Shown in pieces: positions 60,501-64,000 of a DNA stretch of 64,000 nt. The DNA is from Cupriavidus consociatus (lineage in GTDB: Bacteria > Pseudomonadota > Gammaproteobacteria > Burkholderiales > Burkholderiaceae): the NCBI RefSeq assembly GCF_017814975.1, contig NZ_JAGIQA010000013.1:62001-126000 (forward strand), in the 5' to 3' direction. The position numbers and the translations under genes were made by a program. Under the pieces are notes generated by a model. The model made no database searches. It had not been told where the DNA came from and saw only the letters and a list, made by a program, of their open reading frames with translations. Every line of letters starts with the position of its first letter. Position 1 is the first letter of the stretch.

Positions 60501-63081
60501 ACATGGGGCCTTTCTAAGCGAGTCGCGTCAAGGCCTACCAATGCCTCCGTCCGGGGATATGTTTGCGGACAAAATTGTCAATTGTGTTACAGCCCTTGAA
60601 GGCACCAAGGGTGGAAAGATTGGCCTGCAGTTTGCGCCGAACGTTCACGCGGTGTCGGACATGCTCGAGGAAAAAAGGGCGGGTTTTGTAGCGGTTTCCT
60701 CGTCAGCGATCGATCCAGCATGCTTCTTAGGTGGCTGGATCAAAGGCACGTACTTGTGGGATTACGATCTGCCCTCCTACTCACATCGCGCAGGCGACAC
60801 CAGTGGCTATTACTTGCTGTCCCGAATTAGGGGATCCGATCGAGAAGCTCTAGGCAAAGTTTTAGGGGCACTACCTGGTTGCAAGGCTCTAAGCGACGAG
60901 CAGATTGAGCAAATCTTGCTCGAGGTGGCACGAAGGGGAATACCCACAGTGCGCGGCCTATCGGGCGACAATACTGGCGCAACCGGTGATCTTGGCTTGT
61001 TCCTCGCTGTCAGGCTCTTGCAGGACCAGTTCCGCTTATCGGGTAACGCGAACAGCCTATTACCAGTGCTGTCTGGATCGCCGGACGACGCCTCGATTGC
61101 GATTATCATCCCTGTGGATCCTTTCCGTGGATACCTCGGTGATATGGCTCGATCCCTTGGCAGGGAGCGCAAGGATGCCTCGCTATTGCGCCCGGACCTT
61201 CTGGTGGTCGGTATCCATATCTGTGGAAGCCAAATCCGATTTCGCCTTACTCCCGTGGAGGTAAAATGTCGGAATCAAGCCAATACTTTCAGTTCGGGGG
61301 ATGCAAAAGAAGCCCTTGCCCAAGCCAGGTCGCTTTCAACGTTACTTCAGGCAGTTCAGGAGCGCGCGACAAGTTCGTTGGCATGGAAGCTTGCCTACCA
61401 GCATTTGCTGCTGTCCATGATTGGGTTCGGACTGAGGGTGTACAGCCAGCAGGAGCTAGTTACGAAGCAAGCAGCGCGATGGGCTGACTACCATGAGCGT
61501 ATTGCTTCTGCGATCCTGAGTTCAGCTCCTTCTATCAGCATCGACGAGTCAGGGCGGCTGATCGTGGTCGACGGGTCGCCGCAGAGCGATGCCCGCGATC
61601 AGGATGGCGACGGCTTTGCCGAAAGCGTGTACCTTTGCCCCGAGGATGCCGGATGCATTGTGGCTGGCGATGCTCAGGGATTCTATGACTCAGTACGTCG
61701 GAAGATCGGCAACTGGCAGCTCTTGCCGCCAGCCGATTCGGATGCAATCGTGGAAGCGCTCGTTCAGGAAGCGAGCCCTCGGACTGCACACCTCCAAGGT
61801 GGAGATTGCAGGCTATCCAGCGATGAAGCTACGCTACATCCAGACACCTCAGTTGATGCCCCGGTGGGCATCAACGACCAAAGGTCGGGTATCCCACCAT
61901 CAAGAGATATAATTCCAATGGCGGCCTTGCCGGAAGAGGCGAGTACTGGCGTCATTCTATCAGTGGGAACCACAGTCGATGGCTTTGAAGCGCGGTCGCT
62001 TTCCCTAAACATTTCCGATACGCGACTTAATCAACTTAACATTGGCGTAGTTGGCGATCTAGGTACCGGCAAGACGCAGTTGCTGAAATCGCTCATCTTT
62101 CAGATTGCTTCTGCCCAAAAGCAGAACCGTGACGTCAAGCCAAGATTCCTAATTTTTGATTACAAGCGCGACTACAGCAGCCCTGAGTTTGTGGAGGCTA
62201 CAGGCGCGCGGGTGGTCCGGCCATATCGTCTGCCACTGAACTTATTTGACACCGCCTCCCTGGGGGAGTCCGTGGCGCCGTGGTTGGACCGGTTTCGATT
62301 CTTTGCGGACGTACTCGATAAGGTCTACTCCGGCATCGGGCCAGTACAGCGTGACAAGCTAAAGGGAGCAGTCCGCAACGCTTATGAGACAAGGCTCGCT
62401 CAGGGCCGTCCGCCGACCATCTATGACATTCATGCGGAGTATCGCGCGTTGCTTAGCGGCAAGGCAGATTCGCCAATGGCCATCATCGACGATCTCGTCG
62501 ATATGGAGGTGTTCGAGAAGCAACCCGGCAAGACAATGCCGTTCGATGAGTTCCTCGACGGCATTGTCGTGATATCCCTTGATGCAATGGGCCAAGATGA
62601 TAGAAGCAAGAACATGCTCGTTGCGGTTATGTTGAATATGTTCTACGAGAACATGCTTCGAACACCGAAACGCCCGTTCTTGGGCAATAGTCCACAGCTT
62701 CGTGTCATTGACTCATACTTGCTCGTCGACGAAGCCGATAACATCATGCGGTACGAATTTGACGTTCTTCGCAAATTGCTTCTGCAGGGGCGGGAGTTCG
62801 GCACCGGCGTGATCCTTGCATCGCAGTATTTGAGGCATTTCAAGGCAGGCGCTACTGACTACAGGGAGCCATTGCTGACATGGTTCATTCACAAGGTTCC
62901 TAATACCACGCCGGCAGAACTGGGGGCATTGGGATTCACTTCGGATTTGGGTGAATTGTCTGACAGGGTGAAGACCCTGCCGAACCACCATTGCATGTAC
63001 AAATCCTATGACATCCCGGGTGAGGTCATCAGAGGTTTGCCTTTCTACGAGATTGATAAGGCTCGGTACGGTGGCGTTTAG
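57526..63081 (+). CDS. HerA/FtsK-type ATPase with embedded PD-ExK nuclease-like motif (DptH-like)
   Basis: This 1851-residue protein has a C-terminal HerA/FtsK-family translocase: Walker A GDLGTGKT (1510-1517, K1516), then FLIFDYKRDYSSPEF, and Walker B LLVDEAD (D1735, E1736) followed by GREFGTGVILASQYL. Before it, LLRPDLLVV and LTPVEVKCRN place P1223-D1224 and E1245-x-K1247 in the spacing of a PD-(D/E)XK nuclease, with Q1266 further on as in RecB-like members. The N-terminal 1200 residues have no recognised domain apart from an ILSPMHPLRLAW segment near 740. Length and HerA end resemble DptH. It overlaps the upstream gene by four bases. I infer the DNA-translocating, cutting subunit. Confidence 0.8.
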   Translation: MNRLVNKLASLIRGKVEDSVKGRTNAKLESRFIFHGPPLSFLDSVYDELVREGGISVGSVQDGTEAILPVLLQLPHGSLAGRNPDIGVSGKCDESHLLHIRNDPNSPSFLALMPPGQHNNMSVASTTEEFGMNASSNTGHATFEEWWADGFVQQLVTDGLHDAGFAESQVEEARLIVEKAAAAIDEVDPEEGSRTAVWRLLSRIYSISGNMHGLSAGSALALACGTPSMEDGGISAKLQLGILERVAEEVTDGFKSCIERIAANANESTKPALWAFLAHVQAKCEIPTAFERATQAFYLPLDSIEIACPPLWWSTLTTECWAELLADEPDEAAGDLSISCTNAILPVARGMPAIVKDDVELSIFVGAVVEGEPVQVELTGGSHGKSAVSILVEEKFIHHDTPPSVGQRSPILYKVVANGRKAATARVISLASWAPGIIVACRMASKLAPPKKPRKSNAGPDWETALSLPGSGRYELLLLVSPGTSVDQAAGVPDDATEQLNGARQPLRLHLVRDGQYQVEIEADGNSQLEIAFRPAGRDAIETCTVYISCEDVKEEGCRSEFERLIKLNRRHLEKFDTKAVVQLDRHARVSSLQAWILDERNVGRSFIPMVLADDYASHWTSPDWSTAHGPILSQARFLHDPRPEASLFRAPQSFVDARETIAARIRETSDHAGLLESAPLGKWLARDPSFRSIVESYLDAYTAWLAADPDVACWVDAIAVCSREAGGRTLARIPDAFILSPMHPLRLAWHCLAQQVLYEELEGEDPRPCPAASILDPDCVPDLLTMSLQAPSGPAGIDKVDFLSVECNSDYWAVLWNGSRLDEIATKSRQAPFDSAFGLVVGGISSGFSPAQVARALDDVSDLLAAKPAVSLVVSSAGGASDACNEGLATWCAKRFGNGEKAALAQSVGPRILEVFDTRPPSSRPDQAAIANLSEDTGNHVRWFEGQPPETKPDLGIVAQLDSIQPDCTNVEVRSPLGVGALIRHRVRRQLHGAFLSESRQGLPMPPSGDMFADKIVNCVTALEGTKGGKIGLQFAPNVHAVSDMLEEKRAGFVAVSSSAIDPACFLGGWIKGTYLWDYDLPSYSHRAGDTSGYYLLSRIRGSDREALGKVLGALPGCKALSDEQIEQILLEVARRGIPTVRGLSGDNTGATGDLGLFLAVRLLQDQFRLSGNANSLLPVLSGSPDDASIAIIIPVDPFRGYLGDMARSLGRERKDASLLRPDLLVVGIHICGSQIRFRLTPVEVKCRNQANTFSSGDAKEALAQARSLSTLLQAVQERATSSLAWKLAYQHLLLSMIGFGLRVYSQQELVTKQAARWADYHERIASAILSSAPSISIDESGRLIVVDGSPQSDARDQDGDGFAESVYLCPEDAGCIVAGDAQGFYDSVRRKIGNWQLLPPADSDAIVEALVQEASPRTAHLQGGDCRLSSDEATLHPDTSVDAPVGINDQRSGIPPSRDIIPMAALPEEASTGVILSVGTTVDGFEARSLSLNISDTRLNQLNIGVVGDLGTGKTQLLKSLIFQIASAQKQNRDVKPRFLIFDYKRDYSSPEFVEATGARVVRPYRLPLNLFDTASLGESVAPWLDRFRFFADVLDKVYSGIGPVQRDKLKGAVRNAYETRLAQGRPPTIYDIHAEYRALLSGKADSPMAIIDDLVDMEVFEKQPGKTMPFDEFLDGIVVISLDAMGQDDRSKNMLVAVMLNMFYENMLRTPKRPFLGNSPQLRVIDSYLLVDEADNIMRYEFDVLRKLLLQGREFGTGVILASQYLRHFKAGATDYREPLLTWFIHKVPNTTPAELGALGFTSDLGELSDRVKTLPNHHCMYKSYDIPGEVIRGLPFYEIDKARYGGV

Positions 63082-63101
63082 ACAGCTAAGGTGCAGGCAC
63101 G

Positions 63102-63542
63102 ATGGTCGATTTCCTCTCGCCCGCTGACCGCTCGGACAGAATGTCCCGAATCAGGGGTAAGGACACCCAACCGGAACTAGCATTGCGAAAAGTTCTGCAT
63201 CGACTCGGTCTGCGCTATCGGCTGCACGGGGCTGGCCTACCTGGAAAGCCTGATCTGGTGTTACCCCGCTATAGGACGGTGGTGTTTGTACACGGGTGCT
63301 TTTGGCATCGGCATGTGGGATGCAAGATTGCGACGATTCCCAAGTCCAATACATCGTTTTGGATCGAGAAGTTTGAGCGAAACGTCGCTCGCGACAAGCG
63401 CGTTTCATTGTCACTAAGGGAGGCGGGCTGGACGGTGCTTGTTGTCTGGGAGTGTGAGCTCGCATCCACAGAAAAGGCGAATGCAACGGGCGAACGACTA
63501 GCCGCTGTGATACGAAGCACCGTGCCATTGAAGAGCGTGTAG
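63102..63542 (+). CDS. vsr: Vsr-family DNA mismatch endonuclease
   Basis: This 146-residue endonuclease matches E. coli Vsr closely in its key positions: E25 and D51 (KPDLVLP) of the active site, H64 and H69 in FVHGCFWHRH, and zinc ligands C66, H71, C74 and C118 (VVWECEL). Vsr cuts next to T in T:G mismatches that arise from deaminated 5-methylcytosine. Its site is close to a C5-methyltransferase, as usual, but the methyltransferase is four genes upstream, not adjacent. It begins 20 bases after the HerA-like gene and probably shares its transcript. Its role may be repair at the methylated site or a nuclease in the defence complex. Confidence 0.93.
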   Translation: MVDFLSPADRSDRMSRIRGKDTQPELALRKVLHRLGLRYRLHGAGLPGKPDLVLPRYRTVVFVHGCFWHRHVGCKIATIPKSNTSFWIEKFERNVARDKRVSLSLREAGWTVLVVWECELASTEKANATGERLAAVIRSTVPLKSV

Positions 63543-63868
63543 ATGTGGAGCGACGGATGCGTTTCTTCTACTACAAGTAGAACTTGAGACTTTGCCGCAT
63601 TGTCTTGTGAGGGCTGTCCGGCGAGACTGACAGTGTCGCCAACGCAATGGCTGACCAGGTTTGACAGCCTGTCCCATATAAAGCGGACGAAGCAGATAGC
63701 GGTATCCTCTCGTCCGTGCGCCTTCGCACGTCCTCCGGGCGGGCCTTGGCAGGGGAGCCAAATGGCTCGCCGGTTTGTATGTGGCCGGTCTGTCAATCCT
63801 GCTTCGTGCCCGCCCACCCCGGTTGACAGCGGACAGCGGGCCTCTATCCCACATATACGGAGGTCGCA
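63543..63868. other. Right junction of the island, no gene
   Basis: This 326-base gap contains no credible reading frame. Composition returns toward host GC. TTGACAG occurs at 63661 and 63823, each followed by a CCCAYATA sequence (63674 and 63848), hinting at a partial duplication of the downstream gene's upstream sequence. GGAGGT at 63859 is the next gene's ribosome-binding site. Confidence 0.4.
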
Positions 63869-64000
63869 ATGACTAGCACCACCCCGGCTCCCCAAGAGCT
63901 CACTCTCGCCCAAAAACAAGCCCAACTTGCCGAAAACCTGGCCAAAACCGACCGCGCTCAGTTCCGCCGCCAAGCCAAAGCCGCCCCGCCCCCACCCAGC
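63869..64000 (+). CDS. Partial CDS, unidentified
   Basis: The ATG at 63869 has GGAGGT four bases upstream, and the frame stays open to the window edge for 44 codons. The visible part starts MTSTTPAPQELTLAQKQAQL, then a charged and proline-rich segment, with strongly C-ending codons like the chromosomal core. No domain is recognisable in this length. The gene belongs to the host background outside the island. Confidence 0.6.
   Translation, partial: MTSTTPAPQELTLAQKQAQLAENLAKTDRAQFRRQAKAAPPPPS

Noticed and set aside
52518..63542. Druantia, DISARM, BREX or classic type II restriction system
   Set aside because: Druantia needs the DUF1998 helicase DruE, DISARM needs DrmB/DrmA helicases, BREX needs PglZ/BrxL, and a simple type II system needs no 1851-aa ATPase. 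None of these signature genes is seen.
51937..63868. Island insertion into a tRNA gene or flanked by attachment repeats
   Set aside because: I found no tRNA, integrase or matching direct repeats at the two ends; a homologous-recombination entry is as likely.

Overview
The window looks like the replication-origin region of the main chromosome of a high-GC beta-proteobacterium of the Burkholderiaceae, most likely Cupriavidus or a close relative. The basis is inference from several things: the order mnmE...yidC-yidD-rnpA-rpmH // oriC // dnaA-dnaN-gyrB, strongly G/C-ending codons, several tripartite tricarboxylate transporter (Bug-type) genes, and RND/NodT efflux operons. Genes left of oriC are mostly on the minus strand from about 33.4 to 45 kb, and dnaA, dnaN and gyrB run rightward from 45.8 kb.

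Layout. 0-7 kb: an MFS exporter, a MOSC protein and an MdtA/MdtB-like RND pump. 7-15.5 kb: a ChaN-like lipoprotein, a complete tctC-tctB-tctA citrate-type transporter, an AbrB-family permease, a thioesterase/patatin pair and a glutathione-reductase-like enzyme. 15.5-19.1 kb: a TctD/TctE two-component system divergent from an iron-type ABC binding protein. 19.1-26.5 kb: a TetR repressor divergent from an AcrA-AcrB-OprM efflux operon; an AcrR-like operator lies between the -35 and -10 of the pump promoter, and a strong terminator ends the operon. 26.5-37.5 kb: a Tat-associated GMC dehydrogenase pair, AraC and LysR regulators, an orphan Bug receptor, an aspartoacylase-like hydrolase, a lone TnpB element, small membrane or secreted proteins and a glycosyltransferase. 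37.5-45 kb: mnmE with a coupled small membrane gene, CHAD, thioesterase, VOC and Tam genes, then yidC-yidD-rnpA-rpmH with its promoter. 45-52 kb: oriC, dnaA, dnaN, gyrB.

52.1-63.6 kb is an AT-richer, single-orientation island directly after the gyrB terminator. It holds five tightly packed genes: a C5-cytosine DNA methyltransferase, a 709-aa P-loop ATPase with a cysteine cluster, a 510-aa protein of unknown fold, a 1851-aa HerA/FtsK-type ATPase that also carries a PD-ExK nuclease-like motif, and a Vsr-family endonuclease. The middle three resemble in size, order and motifs the DptF-DptG-DptH restriction module of phosphorothioate (Dnd) systems. Here they are tied to cytosine methylation and Vsr, with no dndBCDE. 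I interpret the operon as a methylation-guarded anti-phage restriction system and the main candidate for something undescribed. A host-like partial gene resumes at 63.87 kb.

Other regulatory or structural signals are a family of five near-identical intergenic hairpins, a DnaA-box cluster 44 kb from oriC, and a DnaA box in the dnaA-dnaN gap. No tRNA, rRNA or CRISPR array was seen.
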